Shown here: in pieces, positions 25,085-33,189 of the stretch | Layout: each line of letters opens with the position of its first letter | Numbering within the stretch: the first letter of the stretch is position 1 | Origin: Parcubacteria group bacterium | Lineage (GTDB): Bacteria > Patescibacteriota > JABMPQ01 | Assembly: GCA_013202585.1 (NCBI GenBank) | Contig: JABMPQ010000006.1 | Coordinates: 1-52,224 of the forward strand | DNA: 52,224 nucleotides | Direction: 5' to 3' | Program-made: the position numbers and the translations under genes | The notes under the pieces: model-generated | The model's input: the letters and a program-made list of their open reading frames with translations, nothing else | Databases searched by the model: none | What the model was told of the DNA's origin: nothing

Positions 25085-25465
25085 ATGAAACGCTTGGTTT
25101 TGGCTGTAATGGCGATGTTGTTGCTCGTCGGCTGTGGTGGACGGGAGATCGTTTCTGAGTCGGTCGGACCCACCGAGGGAGAGCTGATTACACAGACGAC
25201 GAAGGACTGCCGGAGCATCGACAGTTGCACGGCTGTCGGGCGGTGCGTCTACGATGCGAGCATCGACGTTTGCATCGTCAGTTCCGACGCGGATTGCCTG
25301 TGGGCAGATGTCTGCCTCTTGGGTGGTCTCTGTACCGTCAAGGTGCACGCTATCGATCCGGGCTGGAACAAATGCATCGCAGCCAGCGACGCCGACTGCC
25401 GACTGGGAGAAGTCTGCACCAAGGACGGCTACTGCACGGCCAAGAACGACCGCTGCGTCAAGTAG
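25085..25465 (+). CDS. Cysteine-rich repeat lipoprotein
   Basis: 126 residues from ATG 25085, chosen because AAAAAAGGAGAG lies just upstream. A lipoprotein signal is clear: basic start, hydrophobic run and lipobox LVGC with the acylated Cys at 17. Then come three repeats of about 27 residues with regularly spaced cysteines (pattern DCxxxxxCxxxGxC...C), two complete and one shorter. Such Cys repeats are usually disulfide-linked extracellular modules. The coding region is much richer in GC than its surroundings, hinting at recent transfer. A terminator follows. Function unknown. Confidence 0.8.
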   Translation: MKRLVLAVMAMLLLVGCGGREIVSESVGPTEGELITQTTKDCRSIDSCTAVGRCVYDASIDVCIVSSDADCLWADVCLLGGLCTVKVHAIDPGWNKCIAASDADCRLGEVCTKDGYCTAKNDRCVK

Positions 25466-25498
25466 CTGCCCCCCTGCCCTTTCGCCCCTGTTCCCACT

Positions 25499-25531
25499 TT
25501 CCAGGACCCTCTTTGGCCCTGGAATTTTTTT
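25499..25531 (+). terminator. Intrinsic terminator of the lipoprotein gene
   Basis: TTCCAGG (25499-25505) pairs with CCTGGAA (25518-25524), followed by seven T residues. Confidence 0.85.
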
Positions 25532-25625
25532 ATTACAAATTATTTCAATTTACATCCCTCTCTCACTTCCCCCCGCCAACCAAATCTGCTACAATCAAGT
25601 ACAAATAAGAGTAATCGAAAATTAC

Positions 25626-26702
25626 ATGCTTTTTAATTTAAACGAGTTCATCCCAGCCGAACTAGCGGCGAACACTCCGCGTGACTATATGATCGCTGGC
25701 CTAATAGTCTTGGCTTCTATTTTAATTCTCTGGCTGTTCAAGTATGTCCTTATCAAGCGAGCTAAGCGAGTGGCCGAGCACACCAAGAGTAAATTAGATG
25801 ACGCAGTCGTGGCTACCTTGAACGCTTTCAATTGGCCCTTTTATATTGTAATGGCGCTCTACGTGGCTTCGTATTTTCTCCAGCTGCCGGAATATGTGCA
25901 TCGGGTAGGAGTTTATGTAATCCTGGTTGTAGTTGTTTACTATATCGCCAAGGCGGTGCAGTATTTGATCAGTTACGGCTTCAAGCACTCGATCGACAAA
26001 CATCAGGAGGCCGACCCAGATTTTAATCCGGCTTCATTGGACTTTGCTGGTCGATTGGCTAAAGGTGCGATCTGGATAGTAGCGGTGATTCTGGTGATGC
26101 AAAATCTTGGCTACGAGATTACAACACTAGTCGCCGGCCTTGGTATTGGTGGCGTAGCGGTCGCTTTTGCCTTGCAGAGTGTGTTGACGGATATTTTCGC
26201 CTCATTCTCAATCTACTTTGATAAGCCATTTCAAATCGGTGACTATATTGAGATTGGCAAGGACAAGGGACATGTGAAAAAGATTGGCATTAAATCCACT
26301 CGCCTGGAAACTTTACAGGGTGAGGAGTTGATTATTTCCAACCAAGAACTGACTGAGTCGCGGGTGAGCAATTTTAAGAAAATGGATAAGCGGCGGGTGA
26401 TTTTCAGAATTTATTTGGAATACGGGACGCCCCAGGAAAAGCTAGAATTAATTCCGGACTTAATGAAGAAGATTATCAATGGTGTTGATCAAGCTTCTTA
26501 TCATAAGACTTATTTCAAGCAGTTCTCCAGTTCGGGTTTGGAGTATGAAACGTTGTATTATATCGCCACCCGCAAGTATGATGTCTGGCGAGATACGCAG
26601 CATCAAATAAATATGGCGGTCAAAGAAGAATTTGAGAAAGCCGGCATCGCGATCGCTGACCCAACGGATTTTGCGACTTTTAAGGATAGTATTAGTAAAT
26701 AA
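25626..26702 (+). CDS. MscS-type mechanosensitive channel
   Basis: 358 residues from ATG 25626; the frame stays open far upstream through the lipoprotein gene, but that part is a shadow and has no membrane character. Three to four spans occupy residues 20-170, the pore helix region reads TLVAGLGIGGVAVAFALQSV, and the beta domain has FDKPFQIGDYIEIG, both MscS hallmarks. It releases solutes on osmotic downshock in known relatives. Confidence 0.92.
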   Translation: MLFNLNEFIPAELAANTPRDYMIAGLIVLASILILWLFKYVLIKRAKRVAEHTKSKLDDAVVATLNAFNWPFYIVMALYVASYFLQLPEYVHRVGVYVILVVVVYYIAKAVQYLISYGFKHSIDKHQEADPDFNPASLDFAGRLAKGAIWIVAVILVMQNLGYEITTLVAGLGIGGVAVAFALQSVLTDIFASFSIYFDKPFQIGDYIEIGKDKGHVKKIGIKSTRLETLQGEELIISNQELTESRVSNFKKMDKRRVIFRIYLEYGTPQEKLELIPDLMKKIINGVDQASYHKTYFKQFSSSGLEYETLYYIATRKYDVWRDTQHQINMAVKEEFEKAGIAIADPTDFATFKDSISK

Positions 26703-26718
26703 AAATTAACATAAAAAA

Positions 26719-27474
26719 ATGATTGCAGTTATTCTCCTGGGGATTGCAGCCTTCCTAGTTCTGGCCGGTGGCCTGGCAGCTTTTATCATTATGCTAGTGA
26801 AGAAAGTAAAGTGGTGGGGTTCTTGCCTAGTATTAGTAGGGGTATTGGGTTTGACTGGCTTATTAGTCTCAGCCGCCGTCGGATTCTGGGTGTATGAGAA
26901 AAGCGGTGACAAAATTGATTCCGCCAAGGATTTCTTTGGTGAACTGGAGGATTTTCAGGAGGAAGCGGAAGAGGCGATGAAAGAAGCGGAGAAGGTGAGT
27001 GATGAGCTGGACAAAGTAAATACCAACACTTCAACCAATACCAATACAAGCAGCGACAAATCTGAGTCGACTACCAAGGACGCCGATTATTACAAAGACC
27101 AGGGCATGATTGAGAATACGGATTATAGTTTTCTGATTACAGTGGGCGAAGACAAGGCGAAAAAGATCACCCAAAAAGAGACCGTACCACTTGAGGGAGT
27201 GACGGCTGCCTATCTGTATTGTCATCAGACGACAGATAACAGCTATGGTTCCTCTGAATGTCCAACGGGAACGGTCGAAATTTTTCGTATTAGCGTTTAT
27301 ACCGTCAGTCAGTGGAATGAGGTCAAGGATTCTCCTTTCGCCGGGACGTCAATGGGGCAGGACGGTGGTTATTACTTTATCTTTTCTCACCCTAATGGTC
27401 TTATGCCAAGCGATGTATCTATTAGTGGTGAATTCTATAGTGGCGTGATTACCAGTATTGATTTTGCGGACTGA
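26719..27474 (+). CDS. Membrane-anchored hypothetical protein
   Basis: 251 residues. Two spans (about 2-27 and 35-57) are followed by an acidic helical segment (65-97), a Thr/Asn/Ser-rich linker and a C-terminal domain (about 120-251) with mixed beta character and two cysteines (YLYCHQTT and SSECPTG) that could pair outside the cell. It starts 16 bases after the MscS gene and is followed by a terminator. No family recognised. Confidence 0.65.
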   Translation: MIAVILLGIAAFLVLAGGLAAFIIMLVKKVKWWGSCLVLVGVLGLTGLLVSAAVGFWVYEKSGDKIDSAKDFFGELEDFQEEAEEAMKEAEKVSDELDKVNTNTSTNTNTSSDKSESTTKDADYYKDQGMIENTDYSFLITVGEDKAKKITQKETVPLEGVTAAYLYCHQTTDNSYGSSECPTGTVEIFRISVYTVSQWNEVKDSPFAGTSMGQDGGYYFIFSHPNGLMPSDVSISGEFYSGVITSIDFAD

Positions 27475-27500
27475 GGGGTTAACTAAAATCATCAATCATT

Positions 27501-27533
27501 AAATAGCTTTTTAGGAGGGGGAGCTATTTTTTT
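27501..27533 (+). terminator. Intrinsic terminator
   Basis: AAATAGCT (27501-27508) pairs with AGCTATTT (27522-27529) and runs into seven T residues. Confidence 0.85.
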
Positions 27534-27601
27534 ATATATTTTTAGACGAAAGTGGAGATTTGGTAAAAAAGTTATTAACAGGGGAGTACAATTCTAACAA
27601 G

Positions 27602-27632
27602 AAAAAACAGCTTCCAAGATTGGGAGGCTGTT
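27602..27632 (-). terminator. Intrinsic terminator of the minus-strand lipoprotein gene
   Basis: Read on the minus strand, AACAGCCTCC pairs with GGAAGCTGTT, followed by a T-run (A-run 27602-27607 on the plus strand). It lies 57 bases past the stop of the minus-strand gene. Confidence 0.75.
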
Positions 27633-27688
27633 GATAAGGAGCTGGTAAGTCTAGTTTTTGTAAGGATGTTTCTTTGACAGTGTCTCGA

Positions 27689-28690
27689 TCACGGGCTGTA
27701 GCGGAGAATTGTTCCTTTTTCTCCTACGACGAAGACATTTTTTGGACCGCTGCCCCAGATAGCCTCAAGATTAACCTTTGTGCCTGAATTCATCTTAGAC
27801 CAGGAGTTGCCGTCGTAGTGAATAATTCTTCCACTCAAACCCACGGCAAAGACGTTGTTCGTGCCGCTGCCCCAGAGGGCTTCAAGATAGGATTTAGTTG
27901 GGACGTTGTCCATTTTAGACCAGGATTTGCCGTTGTAGCGTGCAATGTATGTCTCATCACTGTATAGACCGGTCCCTACAACAAAGACATTGCTGGCGCT
28001 ATTCCCCCATACATCGTGTATGAAGCTGTATGCACCGGGCAAAGCTGTTTTGGTCCATACTTTGCCATTGTAGTGACTGAAGCAGCTGCTCCATGCAGCG
28101 AACATGTTGCTCGGGCTGCTTCCCCAGAGTGACTTGGCACTACAGGGTAGATCAGTGTTTAACTGACGACAGCGTTCACTATCGCAGCGGAAAGTAGTAT
28201 TGTTACTACCCACCGCGTAGACGCTAGACGAGTCGAATCCCCACAGAGAGTAAATGTCAATGAGAGCAAACGAAGACTTACTAACTAGTAATTCATCCCA
28301 AACTTTGCCGTTATAGTGTAGAACGTTAATGCCTTTGAATTGAATGTTACACTCGCCCGCGGCGAAAAAGTTTTTTGCGCTTGTCCCCCATAGTGTGTAT
28401 AGGGTATCACTAACACCTGATTTCATCTCGGACCAAGCTTTACCGTCGTAGTGTAGGATGGTACCGCTCTCACCAGCAGCGAAAACACTGTTTGGGCTGT
28501 CACCCCAAACAGCATATAGATCATTACTGGTACCCGATGTCATTTTGGACCACGTTATGGGCAGGGAATTGTTGCCACTATCGGGAGTAAAAGGCCCATC
28601 GCTACAACCCCATGTTGCCAGGGCGAAGAGGGTGTACAGTAGTATTAGGGGTAACATTGCGACTCGGTTGAATGTCAGCTTTTCCTGCAT
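27689..28690 (-). CDS. Lipoprotein with beta-propeller-like WG repeats
   Basis: 333 residues when started at 28690, where AAGGAGAAAAGTT precedes ATG; an in-frame ATG 21 bases upstream has its SD inside the frame and is less likely. The signal peptide ends in a lipobox-like ATWGC. The rest is six or so repeats of about 45 residues of the form WGxxxxNVFAVGxxGxILHYDGxxWSxM, as in RCC1/beta-propeller-like surface lipoproteins of Myxococcota and relatives. It is the only minus-strand gene recognised in the window and, with the Cys-rich lipoprotein, one of two SD-led secreted proteins here. Role unknown. Confidence 0.85.
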   Translation of the reverse strand: MQEKLTFNRVAMLPLILLYTLFALATWGCSDGPFTPDSGNNSLPITWSKMTSGTSNDLYAVWGDSPNSVFAAGESGTILHYDGKAWSEMKSGVSDTLYTLWGTSAKNFFAAGECNIQFKGINVLHYNGKVWDELLVSKSSFALIDIYSLWGFDSSSVYAVGSNNTTFRCDSERCRQLNTDLPCSAKSLWGSSPSNMFAAWSSCFSHYNGKVWTKTALPGAYSFIHDVWGNSASNVFVVGTGLYSDETYIARYNGKSWSKMDNVPTKSYLEALWGSGTNNVFAVGLSGRIIHYDGNSWSKMNSGTKVNLEAIWGSGPKNVFVVGEKGTILRYSP

Positions 28691-29005
28691 AACTTTTCTC
28701 CTTTTTCTCATCGATTGGTTGGGTGTTCAGCAAAGCATGAATTAGTCAGCTCTACTGTTTGGTTGGATAAGGAACGAAATGATGCGTTAGGTTACTGTAC
28801 ATTATGGTATTAATGTTTATTAAAATAATCAATGGGTTATGCTTAATTTGTCGTTCTAAAGAGAAGTTTTTCCCCTTCTACAAAGGCTTCTGGGTCTGCC
28901 ATCGGGGCGGGGATCAGGAGTTTTTTTATTTGGTCGAATGAGTAAGTAATCAAAGATTCTTAATCTTTATTTCCCTCGCCTTTTTTATGCGCTATACTTG
29001 TTTAG
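28691..29005. other. Divergent intergenic region
   Basis: 315 bases between the minus-strand lipoprotein and the helicase. It holds the lipoprotein SD at its left end and a TATACT -10 box (28993-28998) so close to the helicase start that its mRNA would be almost leaderless. No convincing gene or RNA was seen in the rest. Confidence 0.5.
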
Positions 29006-30583
29006 ATGCCAAAGAAGAAACTCAAGACAAAAATAGAAATTAACCAGCAATTTAAGGCTGCGCTGGAAATCATGGAAGATACTGACTCCCACGCTTTTAT
29101 TACTGGTAAAGCGGGTACGGGCAAGTCGACTTTGCTAGAATATTTTCGCTCGCAGACTGAGAAAAATGTGGCCATCCTTGCTCCGACCGGTGTGGCAGCG
29201 CTAAATGTCAAAGGGCAGACAATCCATTCATTTTTTCAGTTTCCACCGCAGATCACCAAGGAAGAGATAAAAAAGCAGCGACTATCGACCAAGCGGCGAA
29301 AATTATACAAAGAGCTCGAGACGATCGTGATCGATGAGGTCTCGATGGTACGGGCAGACCTCTTAGACTATATTGATCAGGCGCTGCGCAAGTTTCGCAA
29401 CAAGAAAAAAGAACCCTTTGGCGGTGTGCAGATGATTTTTATTGGTGACTTGTATCAATTGCCGCCGGTGGTAGCGGGTCAAGAGGAGCGCGATCTTTTT
29501 ACTAATCATTATAAAAGCCCGTATTTTTTTAGTGCGGAGATATTTGCTGATTTGCCGATCGAGATGGTGGAGCTGGAAAAGATTTATCGACAAAAGGATC
29601 AGAAATTTATCAATCTGCTCAATAAAATTCGCAATAACTCAGTTGAGGAGAAGGATATGAAGATACTCAATGCGCGCTACCAGTCGGATTTTAAGCTGAC
29701 CGCTGATAGTCAGTACATTACTCTGACCCCGACCAATAAGGCTTCGGACGTTATCAATCGACACAAGTTAAATAAGCTCAAGACTAAGCAAAAATATTAT
29801 CAGGGCGCAGTTGATGGTAAATTTGGCGACAGTCATTTGCCGACGATGCTGGATCTCAAATTGAAGCAGGGCGCGCAGGTCATGATGCTCAACAATGACC
29901 CTGATGGCAACTGGGTCAATGGCAGTATTGGGACGATCGTTGGCATTGAGCCGGGTGATAAAGAAGAGCATGATATCTTAAAGGTAAAGTTGACCAGCGG
30001 GAAGATCGTGACGGTGGAGCGGCATACCTGGAATGTGTATGAGTATTTTTTTGATGTTAAGAAGGGGGCGCTGGATGTGCGGACGCTCGGTTCTTTCATA
30101 CAGTATCCGCTGCGTTTGGCTTGGTCGGTGACGATCCACAAGAGCCAGGGGAAGACATTTGATAAAGTGATAATAGATATCGGGCGGGGGACGTTTGCGC
30201 ACGGGCAGACTTACGTGGCGCTGAGTCGTTGTCGGAGCTTGGAGGGGATAGTGCTCAAGAAGCCGATTTTAAAAAACCATATCTGGATGGACTGGAAGAT
30301 TGTGCGGTTTCTGACGCAATTTCAATACGACCGGTCGGAAGAAGGGATGTCGTTGGCTGATAAGGTGAGTTTTATTGATAAGGTGATTGGGAAAAAGGCG
30401 ACGCTGAAGATGACCTACTTGCGTGCCAATGATATCAAATCCCAGCGCGTCATCGAGCCTTATAAGGTGGGGGAGATGGAGTATCAGGGTAAGTCATATA
30501 TGGGCATGAAGGCGCATTGCCAGAAGCGGGGAGAGGACAGAACTTTCCGCGTCGATCGGATCTTGGAGATGGAGAAGGGGTAG
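29006..30583 (+). CDS. Pif1/RecD-like DNA helicase
   Basis: 525 residues, superfamily 1. Walker A GKAGTGKS at 34-41, Walker B with IDEVSM (109-114), a Gln-containing motif III (IFIGDLYQLPPV), motif IV LEKIYRQKD, and the C-terminal UvrD_C_2-type block TIHKSQGKTFDKVIID followed by YVALSRCRS. Known relatives unwind DNA 5' to 3'. About 100 C-terminal residues beyond the helicase core have no recognised domain. It borders the defence island but may be housekeeping. Confidence 0.9.
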   Translation: MPKKKLKTKIEINQQFKAALEIMEDTDSHAFITGKAGTGKSTLLEYFRSQTEKNVAILAPTGVAALNVKGQTIHSFFQFPPQITKEEIKKQRLSTKRRKLYKELETIVIDEVSMVRADLLDYIDQALRKFRNKKKEPFGGVQMIFIGDLYQLPPVVAGQEERDLFTNHYKSPYFFSAEIFADLPIEMVELEKIYRQKDQKFINLLNKIRNNSVEEKDMKILNARYQSDFKLTADSQYITLTPTNKASDVINRHKLNKLKTKQKYYQGAVDGKFGDSHLPTMLDLKLKQGAQVMMLNNDPDGNWVNGSIGTIVGIEPGDKEEHDILKVKLTSGKIVTVERHTWNVYEYFFDVKKGALDVRTLGSFIQYPLRLAWSVTIHKSQGKTFDKVIIDIGRGTFAHGQTYVALSRCRSLEGIVLKKPILKNHIWMDWKIVRFLTQFQYDRSEEGMSLADKVSFIDKVIGKKATLKMTYLRANDIKSQRVIEPYKVGEMEYQGKSYMGMKAHCQKRGEDRTFRVDRILEMEKG

Positions 30584-30594
30584 TGGACAAATTG

Positions 30595-30648
30595 ATGATG
30601 ACGCGGGGATATTATGGTGATTGAGGGTAGCATTATTGGTGCTATAAT
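30595..30648 (+). repeat. Promoter-bearing repeat, copy 2
   Basis: Similar over its length to 7938-7991, starting GATGATG and ending TTGGTGCTATAAT, with TTGAGG (30621-30626), 16 bases and TATAAT (30643-30648). It drives the broken BRO-like gene. Confidence 0.65.
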
Positions 30649-30673
30649 GTAGTTGCGCACTACAATTTATTTT

Positions 30674-30707
30674 GAAAAATTAGAAATAATTTAATTTTCT
30701 ATGCCTC
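30674..30707 (+). repeat. 34-base direct repeat, copy 2
   Basis: Exact copy of 8205-8238. Here the 70-residue gene body is missing and only its last bases remain ahead of ATGCCTC at 30701. Confidence 0.8.
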
Positions 30708-31239
30708 AGCAGAAAAATAAATCAGAACAAAACAAAAAAATCGTGCTTTTCCAAAGCCGAAAAATTCGGCGATCTTGGCATAAAAACGAGTGGTATTACT
30801 CACTGGTTGATATTGTAGCGGCACTGACAGAAAGCACCAACCCAACGGATTATTTAAAAAAGCTTCGTAAAAGAGATGAGGAGCTGGGATCCTACCTAGG
30901 GACAAATTGTCCCCAGGTAGAAATGTTGACCGGTACAGAGAAAAAAAGAAAAACACTGGCTGGGAATATAAAAAATATTTTTAGAATTATCCAATCAATC
31001 CCTAGTCAGAAAGCTGAACCGTTTAAACAATGCTAGGCGAAAAGGTAACCACCGAAATTTCTAAAAAAGAAAAGCCAAAAAAGATGCCGGCTAATAAAAA
31101 AGTTGCCAGGCGTGGTGGCGGAGTGGCGGGGAAAGCCCGAAAAGAGACAGAAAAGGAGATAGGGCGAAGTGTGATCTCGGAGGAGAATTTTTTAGGGAGC
31201 GATGATGAGGTAAAAGAATTGAGGTCTTCTCAAGATTAA
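30701..31239 (+). pseudogene. Broken BRO-N/DinD-like phage antirepressor-type gene
   Basis: The first frame (30701-31036, 111 residues) matches the N-terminal part of the intact protein at 41761, ending in IIQSIPSQKAEPFK, then stops. The following frame (31030-31239) matches only the far C-terminus of that protein (GGGVAGKARKETE...V.SEENFL). The middle, about 115 codons, is gone and the frame shifts at the junction, so this is an internal-deletion pseudogene. It may still make a 111-residue N-terminal fragment. A terminator follows. Confidence 0.8.
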
Positions 31240-31282
31240 GATTAATTATAAGCTGATCCGATAGTTGTGGTTTGCGCGGATG

Positions 31283-31317
31283 AGCCCTAAAAGCCTTTAA
31301 ACAAGGGCTTTTTTTGT
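31283..31317 (+). terminator. Intrinsic terminator after the BRO-like pseudogene
   Basis: AGCCCT (31283-31288) pairs with AGGGCT (31304-31309), followed by T residues to 31315. Confidence 0.75.
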
Positions 31318-31375
31318 TTTAGGCAGTTGACTGAAGGGCGCGCAAAGTGTAGTATTAGGGGGAATATAAAAAAGT

Positions 31376-33187
31376 ATGCCGAAGTTAAAAGATATTCCAA
31401 GAGTTGATAGGCCGAGGGAGAGGTTTCTAGAGAAAGGCTCCGATGCGCTGTCTAAAAGCGAGCTTTTGGCTATTTTGATTGGCAGTGGAGTTAAGGGAAA
31501 GAATGTAAAACAGCTTTCTAAGCAAATCGTAAGAAAATTTGGAAATAAGTTTTTGGATATAACAGTTGATGATCTTTTAAAAATTTCCGGGATTGGCAAG
31601 GCTAAAGCTTTGCAGATTGTTTCTGCTCTAGCATTAGTCAAAAGATTTTATGAAGAACTGGAACCAAAAGATAACATTGTTTTGTCTGCGCAAGATGCTG
31701 TTTCTCTAACTTCTGAAATTAGAAATAAAAAGAAAGAATATCTGGTGTGTCTTTATCTTAATGCAAGAAATACTCTACTAAAAAAAGAGATTATTTCTAT
31801 TGGTATCCTAGATAAAAGTATAATCCACCCGCGAGAAATTTTTGGTCCGGCTGTTGAATTGAGAGCAGCGGGAGTTGTTTTGCTTCACAACCATCCTTCT
31901 GGCGATGTAGAGCCGAGCAAACAGGATATGGAGGTGGTAAATAAGATTATTGAGGCTGGGAAAATAATGGGGGTAAATGTTATCGACTTTATTATTGTTA
32001 GTAAAACAGATATTTACAGTATTTTCGCAGACTCACAAACAGCAAGAAAGAAATTGACTTATATTTCTGACGGTATGCAAAATTCTCTTTTTGATCTTTT
32101 GGAGATTGGGCAACCTATTTATAGCCCAACAATCAAGAAAATACACAAGATATATTTTTCTCCAAATAAGCGAGTCACACCAGGCCGCTTTCAGTTACAA
32201 AACAGACGGTTTTTAGGCAATAAATATAAGCTACTTGGTTTTATTGAGGATATAGTGAATGAAAAATGTGATGATTTTAATGTATTTTGCGATATTTTCG
32301 CTGGCACAGGTGTTGTGGGGGAAAGATTTAACGAAAAAGATATTAAGGTGATCGCAAATGACTTTCTCACAAGCAACTACATCCCATTGAAAGCTTTCCT
32401 GGGTACTGTTACAGTCGATTTTGAAGAAATAGAAAAGAAGATAGATGCACTTAATAACTTAGAGGCACACAAGGATAATTACTTTTCTAAGCATTTTGGC
32501 GACACGTATTTTACTTTAGAGAATGCTCGCAGAATCGGAGCCATTAGAGAGAAGATTGATAAAATTACAAATAATGAAAATGAAAAAGCGATTCTGATTA
32601 CATCACTTCTTTGTGCTACCGATAAAGTTGCAAACACAGTAGGTCACTATGATGCTTACAGAAAAAAACTAGACACTGTTAAGCCGTTGCGACTCTTAGT
32701 TCCGGATTTTGAACCGGAAAATAATGTGAATAATGAGATATATAAAGAAGATGCAAACCAGCTCATTAGAAAAATCAGCTGTGATGTTTTATACATAGAT
32801 CCTCCCTACAATTCACGCCAGTATTCAGACGCCTACCATCTTCTAGAAAATCTGGCTACTTGGAAAAAGCCGCTGGTGCATGGTAAAGCAAAAAAAATGA
32901 ATCGCTCGCACATTAAAAGTAATTATTGTTTACAGTCTGCATCAAAAGCATTCGCTGATTTAATCTCAAATGCTAATTGCAAACATATTTTGCTTTCATA
33001 TAATAATACTGGTGAATCCAAAGATGGAAGATCAAATGCTCGAATCAACGATAAGCAAATCATCGATATATTAAAATCTCGTGGCGAAGTAGATATTTTT
33101 GAACGAGATTACAAAGCATTTACTACAGGAAAAAGTGATACTGCTGGACACATAGAGCGGGTTTTTTATTGTAAAGTTACGAAATAA
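31376..33187 (+). CDS. RadC-domain / adenine-type DNA methyltransferase fusion
   Basis: 603 residues in one uninterrupted frame. Residues 1-222 are a full RadC protein: helix-hairpin-helix region with ISGIGKAKA (70-78) and JAMM metal motif HNHPSGDVEPSKQD (His171, His173, Asp184). After a linker, 278-603 are a DNA methyltransferase of the D12-like kind: RRFLGNKYKLL (278-288), FAGTGVVG (308-315) and DPPYNSRQY (475-483). A Met at 234 could allow a separate methyltransferase product. The restriction gene follows by 2 bases, so this is the first methylase of that system. Confidence 0.85.
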   Translation: MPKLKDIPRVDRPRERFLEKGSDALSKSELLAILIGSGVKGKNVKQLSKQIVRKFGNKFLDITVDDLLKISGIGKAKALQIVSALALVKRFYEELEPKDNIVLSAQDAVSLTSEIRNKKKEYLVCLYLNARNTLLKKEIISIGILDKSIIHPREIFGPAVELRAAGVVLLHNHPSGDVEPSKQDMEVVNKIIEAGKIMGVNVIDFIIVSKTDIYSIFADSQTARKKLTYISDGMQNSLFDLLEIGQPIYSPTIKKIHKIYFSPNKRVTPGRFQLQNRRFLGNKYKLLGFIEDIVNEKCDDFNVFCDIFAGTGVVGERFNEKDIKVIANDFLTSNYIPLKAFLGTVTVDFEEIEKKIDALNNLEAHKDNYFSKHFGDTYFTLENARRIGAIREKIDKITNNENEKAILITSLLCATDKVANTVGHYDAYRKKLDTVKPLRLLVPDFEPENNVNNEIYKEDANQLIRKISCDVLYIDPPYNSRQYSDAYHLLENLATWKKPLVHGKAKKMNRSHIKSNYCLQSASKAFADLISNANCKHILLSYNNTGESKDGRSNARINDKQIIDILKSRGEVDIFERDYKAFTTGKSDTAGHIERVFYCKVTK

Positions 33188-33189
33188 TT

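Noticed and set aside
25254-25625. Upstream extension of the MscS frame through the Cys-rich lipoprotein gene
   Set aside because: It overlaps a convincing SD-led lipoprotein in another frame and its terminator, and the MscS-like membrane start at 25626 fits the family.
31376-33187. RadC and methyltransferase as two genes separated by a missed stop
   Set aside because: The frame is continuous with sensible residues through the linker; an internal start at Met234 is possible but no SD precedes it. Kept as a fusion.
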